Shown here one piece after another: positions 18,202-27,015 of a stretch of 64,000 nucleotides of DNA (the stretch's first letter is position 1; every line of letters begins with the position of its first letter). The stretch comes from Oscillospiraceae bacterium (GTDB lineage Bacteria > Bacillota > Clostridia > Oscillospirales > Ruminococcaceae). The notes below the pieces were generated by a model. It saw nothing but the letters and a program-made list of their open reading frames with translations, was not told where the DNA came from and made no database searches. Location of the stretch: contig JAFZPP010000023.1 in assembly GCA_017550285.1 (NCBI GenBank), positions 104,024 through 168,023 on the forward strand. The letters are read 5' to 3'. A program made the translations under genes and the position numbers.

Positions 18202-20025
18202 ATGGAAGACAAACATGATCTGACACCGCAGGATTCTCAGGAGCCTGTCATGCCGACGCTGGAGGCTGAACCGGAATATCTGAACCGTCCCGCCGACGTC
18301 ATGCCGCAGCAGGATGAAAAACCGCCGCTGCCGCCGGAAGCCATGCTGAACCCGCCGCCGCGGCTCCAGCCTTCGTATCTGTCAGCGCCTTCCCTGCCGC
18401 CTCTGACGCCGCCGGTTGTGCAGCCCGAGCAGTCGCTGACGCCGCCGGTTGTACAGCCTGAGCAGTCGCTGACACCGCCGGTCATGCAGCCGGAACAGTC
18501 GCTGACAACGCCGGTCATGCAGCCTGAGCAGTCGCTGACAACGCCGGTTGTGCAGCCTGAGCAGCCGCTGACAACGCCGGTCATGCAGACCGAGCAGACG
18601 CTGACACCGCCGGTCATGCAGCCTGAGCAGCCGCTGACACCGCCGGTCATGCAGCCGGAGCAGCCGCTGACACCGCCGGTTGTGCAGCCCGAACAGTCAC
18701 TGACACCGCCGGTCATGCAGCCTGAGCAGCCGCTGACACCGCCGGTTGTACAGCCCGAGCAGACGCTGACAACGCAGGTCATGCAGCCGGAGCAGTCGCT
18801 GACGCCGCCGGTTGCACAGCCTGCTCCGATGCTCACGCCGCCGTCGCCGACCGTTCCGAATCTGTATCCGGAGGAGGGCTTCAAGCAGCCTTCGGTTGCC
18901 GGTCAACCTGCGTTTCAGCCGCAGTACGGCGGTCCGATGCCCCCGAAGGAGCCGATTGTCTACGCCTCGGACTATGAACGCATCATGGCGCTGCCGCCGA
19001 TTTCCAAAGCAGAAGCCGACAGCTGCCGCCACAGCCACGAAAAGCGCTGGTACCGCCGCCTGATCGAGCTGAATGTGCTGCTCATTCTTTCCGTACTGAT
19101 TCTCATGATCGCACATTTCAATGATTATCAGGAGGATATGCAGGAATTCAGCGGGCATTTGATTTCAGAGATGTTTGCCGATTCCGATGATGCTGCGGAT
19201 GATGCAGAAGCAGCAGAATCTGAGGATGCGGAACACGACGATGATGAAAACAGCGATTCTGACAGCAAAGAAGAAAAATCCGAACGGCAGAAGAAACGTG
19301 AAAAAGAGCGCGAGCAGTCGGAATACATGGAGGATTTTGCGAAGGAGCTGCCGAGTGAGCTCAAGCTGTTCTTCTACGGCATCTTCGGCATCATTTCGCT
19401 GTTTATCACGCTGTATCTGAATTTTGCATCGGTCAAGGCATCGAGCGTGAAGATCACGCAGCGGAATTTCCCCGAAATATACTCACTGGTGCATTCCTAC
19501 GCATACCGTCTCGGCATGAAAAAGGTGCCGGAAATCTATATTGTCCAGCAGAGCGGTATGCTCAATGCATTTTCGAGCTTCATCTTCGGCAGACAGTATA
19601 TCCTTGTCAATACCGAGGTCTTTGAGGTCGCGTTCCGTGAGCATAAGGATATGAACGCACTTGCGTTTATTCTCGCACATGAGCTTTCGCATATTTACTA
19701 CGGTCATGCAACGCTGCACTACAATCTGCCGATTCTGTTTTCGGGCAGCCTGCCGGTTGTCGGGCAGATTGCGTCCCGCACCCGTGAATACAGCTGCGAC
19801 CGGCTTGCACAGCGCCTGACGAATTATGACGGCGTGCGGTCAATCGTGATGCTCATGGTAGACCGGCATCTGTATCCCATGGTGGATGTGCAGGATTATG
19901 TGGATGCGACGATCAACGAGCATGGATTCTTCCTGTGGCTGGTGAATATCCTGTCCTCGCATCCGATCATGCCGAAGCGGATTCGCGCGCTGATTCAGTG
20001 GAACGGCAGCGGCGAGCTCTACTAA
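18202..20025 (+). CDS. M48-family membrane metalloprotease with N-terminal 11-residue repeats
   Basis: 607 residues. Residues 1-67 are Pro/Glu-rich. Residues 68-210 hold 13 tandem 11-residue repeats (consensus LTPPVMQPEQS). Two membrane helices follow (about 290-310 and 392-412), separated by a highly acidic then Lys/Arg/Glu-rich segment. The peptidase domain has the zinc motif HELSH (493-497) and a downstream EYSCD segment giving the third ligand, as in HtpX/Ste24-like M48 enzymes. Probably membrane-protein quality control, with the repeats as a flexible cytoplasmic arm. GGAGG precedes the ATG. The repeat arm is unusual for the family. Confidence 0.85.
   Translation: MEDKHDLTPQDSQEPVMPTLEAEPEYLNRPADVMPQQDEKPPLPPEAMLNPPPRLQPSYLSAPSLPPLTPPVVQPEQSLTPPVVQPEQSLTPPVMQPEQSLTTPVMQPEQSLTTPVVQPEQPLTTPVMQTEQTLTPPVMQPEQPLTPPVMQPEQPLTPPVVQPEQSLTPPVMQPEQPLTPPVVQPEQTLTTQVMQPEQSLTPPVAQPAPMLTPPSPTVPNLYPEEGFKQPSVAGQPAFQPQYGGPMPPKEPIVYASDYERIMALPPISKAEADSCRHSHEKRWYRRLIELNVLLILSVLILMIAHFNDYQEDMQEFSGHLISEMFADSDDAADDAEAAESEDAEHDDDENSDSDSKEEKSERQKKREKEREQSEYMEDFAKELPSELKLFFYGIFGIISLFITLYLNFASVKASSVKITQRNFPEIYSLVHSYAYRLGMKKVPEIYIVQQSGMLNAFSSFIFGRQYILVNTEVFEVAFREHKDMNALAFILAHELSHIYYGHATLHYNLPILFSGSLPVVGQIASRTREYSCDRLAQRLTNYDGVRSIVMLMVDRHLYPMVDVQDYVDATINEHGFFLWLVNILSSHPIMPKRIRALIQWNGSGELY
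18403..18831 (+). repeat. 33-bp tandem repeats in the M48 protease gene (13 copies)
   Basis: Thirteen consecutive in-frame 33-bp units encode LTPPVxQPEQx variants. Variation is mostly VV/VM, S/P/T and PP/TP swaps; the last unit is degenerate (AQPAPM). Units share long identical DNA stretches, so copy number is likely to vary by slippage or recombination. Confidence 0.9.
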
Positions 20026-20042
20026 CCACCGATATCTGCTGA

Positions 20043-20076
20043 AAAGCCGCGCGGTTTCCTGCCGTGCGGCTTTCTT
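20043..20076 (+). terminator. Terminator after the M48 gene
   Basis: 12-bp stem AAAGCCGCGCGG/CCGTGCGGCTTT (20043-20054 with 20062-20073, one G-T pair), tail TTTCTT. Confidence 0.75.
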
Positions 20077-20143
20077 GCATGGGAATCAGCTTCCTGCCGC
20101 AAAAATGCATTTCTAATTTCCCGCATAAAATCTGCAAAATCTC

Positions 20144-20172
20144 TTGCATGTTTCGCGCTTTTGTGCTATAAT
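20144..20172 (+). promoter_or_regulatory. Promoter of the O-acylation operon
   Basis: TTGCAT (20144-20149), 17-bp spacer, extended TGcTATAAT (20167-20172). Confidence 0.75.
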
Positions 20173-20278
20173 AAAGAAAAGTGTGCCTATTTTCGCACGG
20201 CAGTATATTTACAGAAAGATATAATCAATATATGTGCAGAAATCTGCGCAAAGCAGAACAAATCAGGAGCGTTTCGAT

Positions 20279-21691
20279 ATGGTATTTTCAAGCCTTTATT
20301 TTCTATATCTGTTTCTGCCCGTATGCCTTCTCTGCTACGGGCTTTCGCCGTCTCTGAAAATCAAAAACTTCACCCTGACGGTCTTTTCGCTTGCCTTCTA
20401 TGCATGGGGCGAGCCGACCTACATTATCCTGCTGCTGATCAGTGTCCTGATGAACTATCTCTTCGGTCTCGGGATCGGCGGCTGTCAGAAGCGCGAAAAA
20501 GCAGGCGGCGCAAAATTCATCATGACCGTCAGCCTGATCTTCAATATCGGTCTGCTCGGCGTATTCAAATACAGCGGCTTCATCGTGGAAAACCTGAACC
20601 TGATTCCGGGCGTCAGCCTGCCCGTTCCGAAGCTGACGCTGCCGATCGGCATCAGCTTCTATACGTTCCAGATTCTCTCTTATATCATCGACCTTTACTG
20701 GGAGAAGATCGACGTCCAGAAGAATCCGTTTCATCTGCTGCTCTATATCTCGATGTTTCCGCAGCTCATTGCCGGACCGATTGTCCGCTATGCCACAATC
20801 GCCGATGAAATCAAAGAGCGCAAGACCACGCTGCTCGACCTGAGCGAGGGCTTCACGCGCCTGATGATCGGTCTCGGCAAGAAGGTCATTCTCGCAAATC
20901 ATCTCTCGGTCATTGTCGATCAGTTCTTCGGCTCCGAAGGCACGGCGCTCTCCGTCGCCGGAACATGGTATGCCGTCATTGTCTATGCAATGCAGATTTA
21001 CTTTGATTTCTCGGGTTATTCCGATATGGCAATCGGCATGGGCAGAATGTTCGGCTTCCATTTCGATGAAAACTTCCGCCACCCGTTCCTCTGCAAGGAT
21101 ATCTCCGAATTCTGGCAGCGCTGGCATATCTCGCTCGGCACATTCTTCCGCGATTATGTGCTCTATGTGCCGATCTTCGGCAAGCGCAGAAAGTACGGCG
21201 GCTTGTTCCTCGTCTGGTTCTGCACAGGTCTCTGGCACGGCGCAAGCTGGAACTTCATCATCTGGGGTCTTTATTTCGGTCTGTTTATCCTGATCGAGCA
21301 GCTCATCGGCAAGAAGCGCATCAAGAAGATTCCGCTGGTCATCCGCCATATTTACAGCAAGATCATTATTTTCATCGGCTTCGGTATTTTCTATTTCGAG
21401 GATTTCGGCAGACTGGGCGAATTTTTCAAAAATCTCGTCGGACTGAACGGCAATGTGCTCTATGACAATGTGCTTGAGCTGTCGGTACAGAACAATCTGT
21501 TCCTGCTGCTCGCGGCAGTTGTCTGCTGCTTCCCGCTCTATGAGGGCTTGCAGGCGCTGAAAAAGCGTTTCTCAGCTGCGGTCTATGCGGTCGATACATT
21601 CCAGATTCTTGCAAATGCCGCGCTGCTCGCAGTCAGCAGTATTTTCCTTGTCGATGCGACGAACAATCCGTTCCTGTATTTCCGTTTCTGA
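20279..21691 (+). CDS. MBOAT-family membrane O-acyltransferase (AlgI/DltB/PatA-like)
   Basis: The 470-residue protein has about 10-12 membrane helices and the MBOAT hallmarks: an invariant His in the FCTGLWHGASWNF segment (about residue 320) and the upstream FWQRWHISLGTFFRDYV motif (about 280). Members pass acyl groups across the membrane onto extracellular polysaccharides or teichoic acids. ATG 20279 has AGGAG nine bases upstream. It leads a three-gene operon with an AlgJ/DHHW-like protein and an acyl carrier protein, which indicates O-acylation of a surface glycan. Confidence 0.92.
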   Translation: MVFSSLYFLYLFLPVCLLCYGLSPSLKIKNFTLTVFSLAFYAWGEPTYIILLLISVLMNYLFGLGIGGCQKREKAGGAKFIMTVSLIFNIGLLGVFKYSGFIVENLNLIPGVSLPVPKLTLPIGISFYTFQILSYIIDLYWEKIDVQKNPFHLLLYISMFPQLIAGPIVRYATIADEIKERKTTLLDLSEGFTRLMIGLGKKVILANHLSVIVDQFFGSEGTALSVAGTWYAVIVYAMQIYFDFSGYSDMAIGMGRMFGFHFDENFRHPFLCKDISEFWQRWHISLGTFFRDYVLYVPIFGKRRKYGGLFLVWFCTGLWHGASWNFIIWGLYFGLFILIEQLIGKKRIKKIPLVIRHIYSKIIIFIGFGIFYFEDFGRLGEFFKNLVGLNGNVLYDNVLELSVQNNLFLLLAAVVCCFPLYEGLQALKKRFSAAVYAVDTFQILANAALLAVSSIFLVDATNNPFLYFRF

Positions 21692-21750
21692 GAATGCAGA
21701 TGCATCCATATCCCTGAATCCGAATGAACAAACAGAAAGGAGCGTTTGCG

Positions 21751-23847
21751 ATGCCGCATCATGACATGCCGGAAGAGATCACAGAACCGGCAGACGATAC
21801 ACCGCAGGAAGAACAGAAGCTCGACCGGCGTACCGCAATCGCACAGGCAAGAGCGATCCGGCGCGAGGCTGCCGCGGTTGAGGAGCATCAAGCCAAAATG
21901 CAGGCGCAGGAGACTGTCACGCAGATTCTCGAAAACGCCGAACCGGCACCGCCCAAGGCGCCGCTGCATAATAAAACCGCACCCGTTCCGGTCTCCAATA
22001 CAACCGGCAAATTCGGCTGGCTTGATGAGGTTTCCCAGAAGCCCGAGGAGCCGAAGCCTGTGCAGGACCCCGATGAGATTGTCGAAGCACTGCTGGCTTC
22101 ATCCGAAAGCAAGAAAAAATCGCCTGTCACGGACGCGCTGGTCGATCAGATCGTCGCAGAGGTGACCGGTCAGCGGCAGGAATCCGAAAGCACCACACCC
22201 GAAGAGACAGCATCCGTGCCGGAAGAACCTGCCGAAGCACCGCAGGAGACGGAACCCGCTGCATCTGAGCCGGATGCACCTGCACCGGAAAAGCCGGATG
22301 CTCCGCAGAATCACCGCAAAAATGAGGAAAAGGTCATCCGCGAGCTGCGCCGCCTGACGGCAAAGCCGCCCGCCATGAGCGAGGTCGAGGCTGCACGCAT
22401 GTATCAGAAGCAGACCGCAGAAGCGAAGCCTGCCGTCCGCAAAATGAAGCGAAGATTTGACCGCGACTGGCAGAAACGTGCAGGCGGCATCAAGGCTGCC
22501 GATACAAAGCGCCGCACCGAGCGCGCCTTCGCCGGCTGGAACATCGCAGTCTGCCTGCTGATGCTGTTCGGCATCGCTGCCGGCATGCTGCTCTTTGAAC
22601 GCCCGACCGTTTCTATGGAGGAAAACCGTACCCTCGCCAAAATGCCGGAATTCTCCGTCGAGAATTATCTCAGCGGCAAATATACCGGCGGCGTCGCAGA
22701 GTATTATAATGATACCGTCCCGTTCCGCTCGACCTTCAAGGGTCTGATTCAGCATTTCCGCAAGACCTTCGGCATGAGCGGCAGCGCCGTCATCGTCGGC
22801 AATGTGCCTGCAAAGCAGCCGGAGCCTGCCGAAACAAAGCCTGCTGAGACCACGCTTCCGGCGGTAACGACTGAAACGCATCAGACCGAAGCGACACTGA
22901 CAACTGTTTCCGAGACCACTGCGGCAGAGCCGGAGGAAACGCCGGAGAATGATGCACCGGAGCGCGAGGGCGAGCTCAGCAACAATATCCTGATTGTCGA
23001 TAACCGCGGCATTATGCTATTCGGCGGCTGGGAGACCATGGGCGAAAATTACGCCAATATCCTCAACCGCTATCAGGAACAGCTCCCCGATGTCAATATG
23101 TATTCCATGGTCGTTCCGACGGTCTGCTCCTTCTACACGCCGGAGGAATTTCAGCATCTGATTACGAGCGAAAAGGCGAACATCGACTATATCAATTCCT
23201 GCCTGAACGGCGTCCACCCCGTCGATGCATACGGCGCGCTGGAACGCCATAAGGACGAACCGATCTTCATGCGCACCGATCACCACTGGTCATCGCTCGG
23301 CGCCTTCTATGCCGCAGAGGAATTTTCCGCGACGGCGCGGGTTCCGTTTGTATCGATGGATGAATATGAGCGGCATTCCAAGGAAGGCTATGTCGGCACG
23401 CTCTACGGCTATACGAACAATATCATCCTCAAGGAGAATCCCGAGGAATTCTTCTGGTATGTCCCGAAGGCGAACTTTACCACGACCTATTATAACCGCA
23501 GCTTTGCCTCGCCCTATGAAGGCAGCATGTTCATGGATATCGAGAATACGGCACCGGTCAGCTGGTATATGACCTATATCGCAGGTGACGATCACATTGT
23601 CAAAGTCGATACCGAGATACCGAACGGCAGACGGCTCTGCATCATCAAGGACAGCTACGGCAATGCGCTGATTCCGTTCCTGACTTCGTCCTTCGAGACG
23701 ATTTATGTTGTGGATATGCGGTATTTTGACCTGAATGCGATCAGCTTTATGCGCGAGCAGGGCATCACCGATGTACTGTTTGCAATGAACAGCTACAGTG
23801 CAAACGGTCCGAATACCGATAAAATCGAGACAATCCGCGTCCAGTAA
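21751..23847 (+). CDS. DHHW/AlgJ-like membrane-anchored SGNH acyltransferase component
   Basis: 698 residues. A long, charged, Pro/Glu/Ala-rich cytoplasmic N-terminal region (about 1-255) precedes one membrane helix (about 260-282, WNIAVCLLMLFGIAAGMLLF). A Thr/Glu-rich extracellular stalk (about 350-405) then leads to a C-terminal domain with the DHHW motif (TDHHW, D510-W513) and a DSYGNALIPF segment typical of AlgJ/AlgX-type acetyltransferases. It probably completes transfer of the acyl group delivered by the MBOAT protein onto the glycan. ATG 21751 is eight bases after AAAGGAG. The long cytoplasmic N-terminal region is unlike AlgJ proper and could contact the acyl carrier protein. Confidence 0.85.
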   Translation: MPHHDMPEEITEPADDTPQEEQKLDRRTAIAQARAIRREAAAVEEHQAKMQAQETVTQILENAEPAPPKAPLHNKTAPVPVSNTTGKFGWLDEVSQKPEEPKPVQDPDEIVEALLASSESKKKSPVTDALVDQIVAEVTGQRQESESTTPEETASVPEEPAEAPQETEPAASEPDAPAPEKPDAPQNHRKNEEKVIRELRRLTAKPPAMSEVEAARMYQKQTAEAKPAVRKMKRRFDRDWQKRAGGIKAADTKRRTERAFAGWNIAVCLLMLFGIAAGMLLFERPTVSMEENRTLAKMPEFSVENYLSGKYTGGVAEYYNDTVPFRSTFKGLIQHFRKTFGMSGSAVIVGNVPAKQPEPAETKPAETTLPAVTTETHQTEATLTTVSETTAAEPEETPENDAPEREGELSNNILIVDNRGIMLFGGWETMGENYANILNRYQEQLPDVNMYSMVVPTVCSFYTPEEFQHLITSEKANIDYINSCLNGVHPVDAYGALERHKDEPIFMRTDHHWSSLGAFYAAEEFSATARVPFVSMDEYERHSKEGYVGTLYGYTNNIILKENPEEFFWYVPKANFTTTYYNRSFASPYEGSMFMDIENTAPVSWYMTYIAGDDHIVKVDTEIPNGRRLCIIKDSYGNALIPFLTSSFETIYVVDMRYFDLNAISFMREQGITDVLFAMNSYSANGPNTDKIETIRVQ

Positions 23848-23893
23848 TCAGATCAAACCGCTTCGGCGGTCAAATAGAAAGGAGAACAAAATT

Positions 23894-24139
23894 ATGACAA
23901 AGGCAGAAGCAATGGAGGCACTGACTCCGATTTTCCGTGAGGTATTCGATGATGACAGCATCGAGCTGAACGATGAACTGACTGCAGCAGATGTGGACGG
24001 CTGGGACAGCGTCGAGCATTTCAACCTGATCTCCGAGATCGAGAGCAGATTCGGTATGCGCTTCAAGATGAAGGAGGTCTCCGGTATGAAGAATGTCGGC
24101 GAGCTCGCTGAAATCGTTGCTGAGCGCGGCACACTCTGA
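23894..24139 (+). CDS. Acyl carrier protein of the O-acylation operon
   Basis: The 81-residue acidic four-helix protein has the phosphopantetheine attachment motif GWDSVEH (Ser39), with Val instead of the Leu seen in fatty-acid AcpP (DSL). AAAGGAG lies nine bases before the ATG. It sits 46 bases after the AlgJ-like gene, so it probably serves this operon and not fatty acid synthesis, by analogy with DltC in D-alanylation. The acyl group and the loading enzyme are unknown; no dltA-like ligase is nearby. Confidence 0.9.
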   Translation: MTKAEAMEALTPIFREVFDDDSIELNDELTAADVDGWDSVEHFNLISEIESRFGMRFKMKEVSGMKNVGELAEIVAERGTL

Positions 24140-24221
24140 GCTGTATCACCGCGCAGTGATCTGCAAGCAAACAAAAAGGCACTGCACCGCCTTGCGCTTT
24201 CCGCAATAATATGCTATAATA

Positions 24222-24261
24222 AAATTGCCTGCGAAGATGATTCCCCGCAGGCAATTTCGTT
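24222..24261. terminator. Bidirectional terminator between the ACP and lipoprotein genes
   Basis: 12-bp perfect stem AAATTGCCTGCG/CGCAGGCAATTT (24222-24233 with 24246-24257). T-tracts follow in both directions (CGTTTT on plus, TTTTATTATAG on minus). Confidence 0.82.
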
Positions 24262-24269
24262 TTGACTGA

Positions 24270-25268
24270 TCACTGGAATTCATAGCGCTCAATGGTCCAG
24301 TTGACACCGTCGAATACAAAATACGCAACGCCGGTGCCGTCCAACTGACTTGTATCATTGGTTGTCGCCGTGAAGGACGAATCCGTCTGATCGGAAAGCG
24401 TGACGCCGTGTGCAGTCTCAAAGGTATAGAAGCCGTGTGCGCCGGAAGTCAGGATATAGGCATCTTCACGGAAGCTGTCGTCCAGCATTCCCTTCCAGTG
24501 CGTGAACGCATCGCCGGTGACTGTCTCTTCCAGCAGCCGCTCAAAGGCAATCTTGCCGAGGCTGCTGATTGCAAAGCGATCATCCGTCACCAGCGTGAAG
24601 GTCCGATTGCCGTCCGTCACGGTCCGGTTCGGGTCTGTTGCCAGATCACCGCCGCCGCCGGACATGCTCTTCATCAGAAAGGTCAGATTGTTCATCTTCT
24701 CGACGGCAACATCCGCAAGACTGATGCGGACAAACTGCATTTCACCGTCCTGACCGGAGCTGATGCGGTCAACCGGCTGCTCGCCGCAGGCAAAGGAAAT
24801 CCACGGGGTGCTCTCATCATCATAGACTGCATACCAATAGGACACGGAGCCGTCCGGATGCTCCTCTGTATCAATGCGAGCCTTGCCGAAGCGCGTGCCG
24901 CCTGCTGCGTAACGCAGAATCACCGAGCCGTCCTTGCGAACGGTCAGCGTGTTGTTTCTGGTTCCGAAGGTTCCCGGCATGGACCATTCCCCGACGAGAT
25001 CGTCAGCGGAATACGGGCATTCTGCTTTAAGTGCAGCGGTTGTCTGTACCGCAGTTGTCTGTTCAGATACGGTCTGCGCTGCGGTTGTATCTGCGGCAGC
25101 GGCAGACTCCGTCACGGCTGCTGTCGTTTCTGCCGTTGTGATTCCGGTCGTAACGGCGGTCTCCGTATCAGCCTGCATATTCACATTGATCTGCACCGGT
25201 TCTTCGCCGCAGGCAGTCAGGCAAAGGCTCATCAGTACAGCTGTCACAAACATCATTTTCGTTTTCAT
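24270..25268 (-). CDS. Secreted lipoprotein, two-component regulon member 1
   Basis: The 332-residue product has a signal peptide with lipobox LTAC (Cys20), a Thr/Ala-rich linker to about residue 90, then a domain beginning LVGEWSMPG (about 97) with beta-strand-like repeats. I recognise no family; VGxW followed by alternating strands recalls small lipocalin-like or DUF-type ligand-binding lipoproteins. AAAGGAG lies 10 bases before ATG 25268. Its promoter carries the 16-bp palindrome shared with the kinase gene and the other lipoprotein gene, so it is a probable target of the adjacent response regulator. Its domain shares the VGxW pattern with the 27823 lipoprotein. Confidence 0.75.
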   Translation of the reverse strand: MKTKMMFVTAVLMSLCLTACGEEPVQINVNMQADTETAVTTGITTAETTAAVTESAAAADTTAAQTVSEQTTAVQTTAALKAECPYSADDLVGEWSMPGTFGTRNNTLTVRKDGSVILRYAAGGTRFGKARIDTEEHPDGSVSYWYAVYDDESTPWISFACGEQPVDRISSGQDGEMQFVRISLADVAVEKMNNLTFLMKSMSGGGGDLATDPNRTVTDGNRTFTLVTDDRFAISSLGKIAFERLLEETVTGDAFTHWKGMLDDSFREDAYILTSGAHGFYTFETAHGVTLSDQTDSSFTATTNDTSQLDGTGVAYFVFDGVNWTIERYEFQ

Positions 25269-25315
25269 GATCATCATTCTCCTTTGATTATCGTTCAACT
25301 TCTGTTGACAGTTAT

Positions 25316-25364
25316 ATGATAGCACATAATTGACCGCTTGCGTGCAGAATTACAAATTTGTAAT
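25316..25364 (-). promoter_or_regulatory. Palindromic operator and promoter of lipoprotein 1
   Basis: On the minus strand: perfect palindrome ATTACAAATTTGTAAT (25349-25364), 4 bases, weak -35 CACGCA (25339-25344), 17-bp spacer, extended -10 TGcTATCAT (25316-25321). The poor -35 abutting the operator is typical of activator-dependent promoters. Confidence 0.75.
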
Positions 25365-25368
25365 CGGG

Positions 25369-26922
25369 TTATTTCCGGAGCATCTGTTCGATCTGATTCC
25401 CGCCGGAATCATCAAGCTGATTTGCAGCAAGCGGCAGTGTAAAGGTAAATGCTGTGCCCTTGCCCTGTTCACTTTCGACGTTGATCGTACCGCCGTGCGA
25501 TTCCACGATGAATCTGACGATAAAGAGCCCGAGTCCCGTGCCGGTTTCGGAGTGCTTTCCCTTATAGTAGCGCTCCCAGATATGCGGCAGGTCCTCCGGT
25601 GAAATACCGCTGCCGGTATCCTTGACCGTGACGGTCACTGTCTTTTCGCCGGCTTCCGCTTTGATGAGCACTGTGCCGTCCTTGGTATGCTTGAGCGCAT
25701 TGGAGATCAGATTGACGAACACACGCTGCAATCTGGTACTGTCCGCATCGACCTGCGGCAGATCAATCGGGATGCGCAGAATCAGACGGTTGTTGTTCTT
25801 ATTCAGCACCGCAAAATAGGTCTCGACCGTTTTTCGCACAAGGCTGTCCAGATCGCAGGGCGCTTTTTCGAGAACCATTCTCCCCTCCTCAATGCGCGTT
25901 GCGTCGAGAATCTGCGTCACCATAAGCGCCATGCGGTTTGCTTCTGAGGAAATGCGCCGGAGCTTATTCTGCACGGTTGATTTTTCGCCGCCGTTCATAA
26001 GGTCAAGTTCTGCGTCCTGCGCATAACCGGACATCGCGGCAAGCGGCGTTTTCAGCTCGTGGGATGCATCGGAAAGAAAGGTTGTTTTCATCTCGTTGAC
26101 CTGTACCAGCATATCATGCTCGGATACAACCGGATCGGCGATTTTCTTGGACAGGATTGCAGAGATGATCAGAAATACCGCAAATACGCAGATCACTGAT
26201 ATCATCATCATGTACATATATTTCCGAAAGAGACTGTCCATGCTGTTCAGCAGCGCTTCGGTCTGTTCGGCGGCGCCTGCCCTGACCGGCTCTGCCCAGC
26301 TGCTGACATTCTGCATGAGCAGCCCGAAGCAGAGATTCTCGCCGGAATAATTGCAGAGATTGTCCCATGTGATGACATAGCCTGCGCCTTCCTTTGCGTA
26401 TGCGCCGCAGGGCTGTTCCATACAGGCATCCAGCCAGCCGCTGAAATTCGTCTGACTGCCAAAGAATTCCGGCGATTCCGACGCTTTCAGATCAAAGACG
26501 GCAGCCGCATCCTGCATCATCTGCTCCGCGCTGACATCGCTGTTCAGTTCATAGCTGCACAGCGCCTCTCTGTCATATAAGAAAAATACATCGGAGCCGC
26601 TGAAATATTGCAGCGCCTGATCCCGCAGACTTTCACGGAGCGCTTCTGCGCCTGTGCCCTGATACAGCAGCGACATCTCCCTGCCGAAGTCATGCAGATA
26701 CTGCTGCTGCGCAGAAAGAAACTGCTGATAGTACGCATCGGAGACCGCGGAAACGGTCTGACCGGCAAGCGCACCGGAATACAGATTGACATTTACCGCT
26801 GCCTGCTGATAGATCAAATTAAAAATCATTGTGCAGATGCCGAGCACGGCGATCAGGCACGAGACCAGTGCAGCTAAGAGCCTGCGCCGCAGAGAACGGC
26901 TTTGGGATGTTTCTTGCTCCAA
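25369..26922 (-). CDS. Sensor histidine kinase
   Basis: 517 residues. Two membrane helices (about 13-35 and 232-255) flank an extracytoplasmic sensor domain of about 195 residues. The cytoplasmic core has the H-box DASHELKTP (His near 287), N-box LQRVFVNLISNALKHTK, G1 DTGSGISPEDL and G2 GTGLGLF, so all catalytic boxes are intact. The start is TTG at 26922, with AAAGGAG (26931-26937) eight bases upstream; the in-frame GTG at 26931 overlaps that ribosome binding site. Divergent from its response regulator; its promoter carries the shared palindrome. Ligand unknown. Confidence 0.92.
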   Translation of the reverse strand: MEQETSQSRSLRRRLLAALVSCLIAVLGICTMIFNLIYQQAAVNVNLYSGALAGQTVSAVSDAYYQQFLSAQQQYLHDFGREMSLLYQGTGAEALRESLRDQALQYFSGSDVFFLYDREALCSYELNSDVSAEQMMQDAAAVFDLKASESPEFFGSQTNFSGWLDACMEQPCGAYAKEGAGYVITWDNLCNYSGENLCFGLLMQNVSSWAEPVRAGAAEQTEALLNSMDSLFRKYMYMMMISVICVFAVFLIISAILSKKIADPVVSEHDMLVQVNEMKTTFLSDASHELKTPLAAMSGYAQDAELDLMNGGEKSTVQNKLRRISSEANRMALMVTQILDATRIEEGRMVLEKAPCDLDSLVRKTVETYFAVLNKNNNRLILRIPIDLPQVDADSTRLQRVFVNLISNALKHTKDGTVLIKAEAGEKTVTVTVKDTGSGISPEDLPHIWERYYKGKHSETGTGLGLFIVRFIVESHGGTINVESEQGKGTAFTFTLPLAANQLDDSGGNQIEQMLRK

Positions 26923-26953
26923 GAACCTCACTCCTTTCAGGGACTGTGCATTC

Positions 26954-27002
26954 ATTATACCATATTTTCCGCGAAAATCAAACTGGATTACAATATTGTA
27001 AC
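26954..27002 (-). promoter_or_regulatory. Palindromic operator and promoter of the histidine kinase gene
   Basis: On the minus strand: near-perfect palindrome with 14-bp core TTACAATATTGTAA (26988-27001), 4 bases, -35 TTTGAT (26977-26982), 17-bp spacer, -10 TATAAT (26954-26959). Same geometry as the two lipoprotein promoters. On the plus strand the operator ends 13 bases before the response-regulator start, so it lies within that gene's leader. Confidence 0.75.
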
Positions 27003-27015
27003 TTCGGAGGTTATT

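Noticed and set aside
18403..18831. Intergenic or CRISPR-type repeat array
   Set aside because: Units are 33 bp, contiguous and in frame within the M48 protease gene.
20303..21349. 348-codon minus-strand open frame opposite the MBOAT gene
   Set aside because: Highly acidic, repetitive composition and no start context; a shadow of the MBOAT gene.
24192..24220. Sigma-A-like promoter (TTGCGC-17-TGcTATAAT) reading into the terminator hairpin
   Set aside because: Its start would fall inside the hairpin's first arm, leaving no transcript of use. The TATAAT is better explained as the complement of the minus-strand terminator U-tract.
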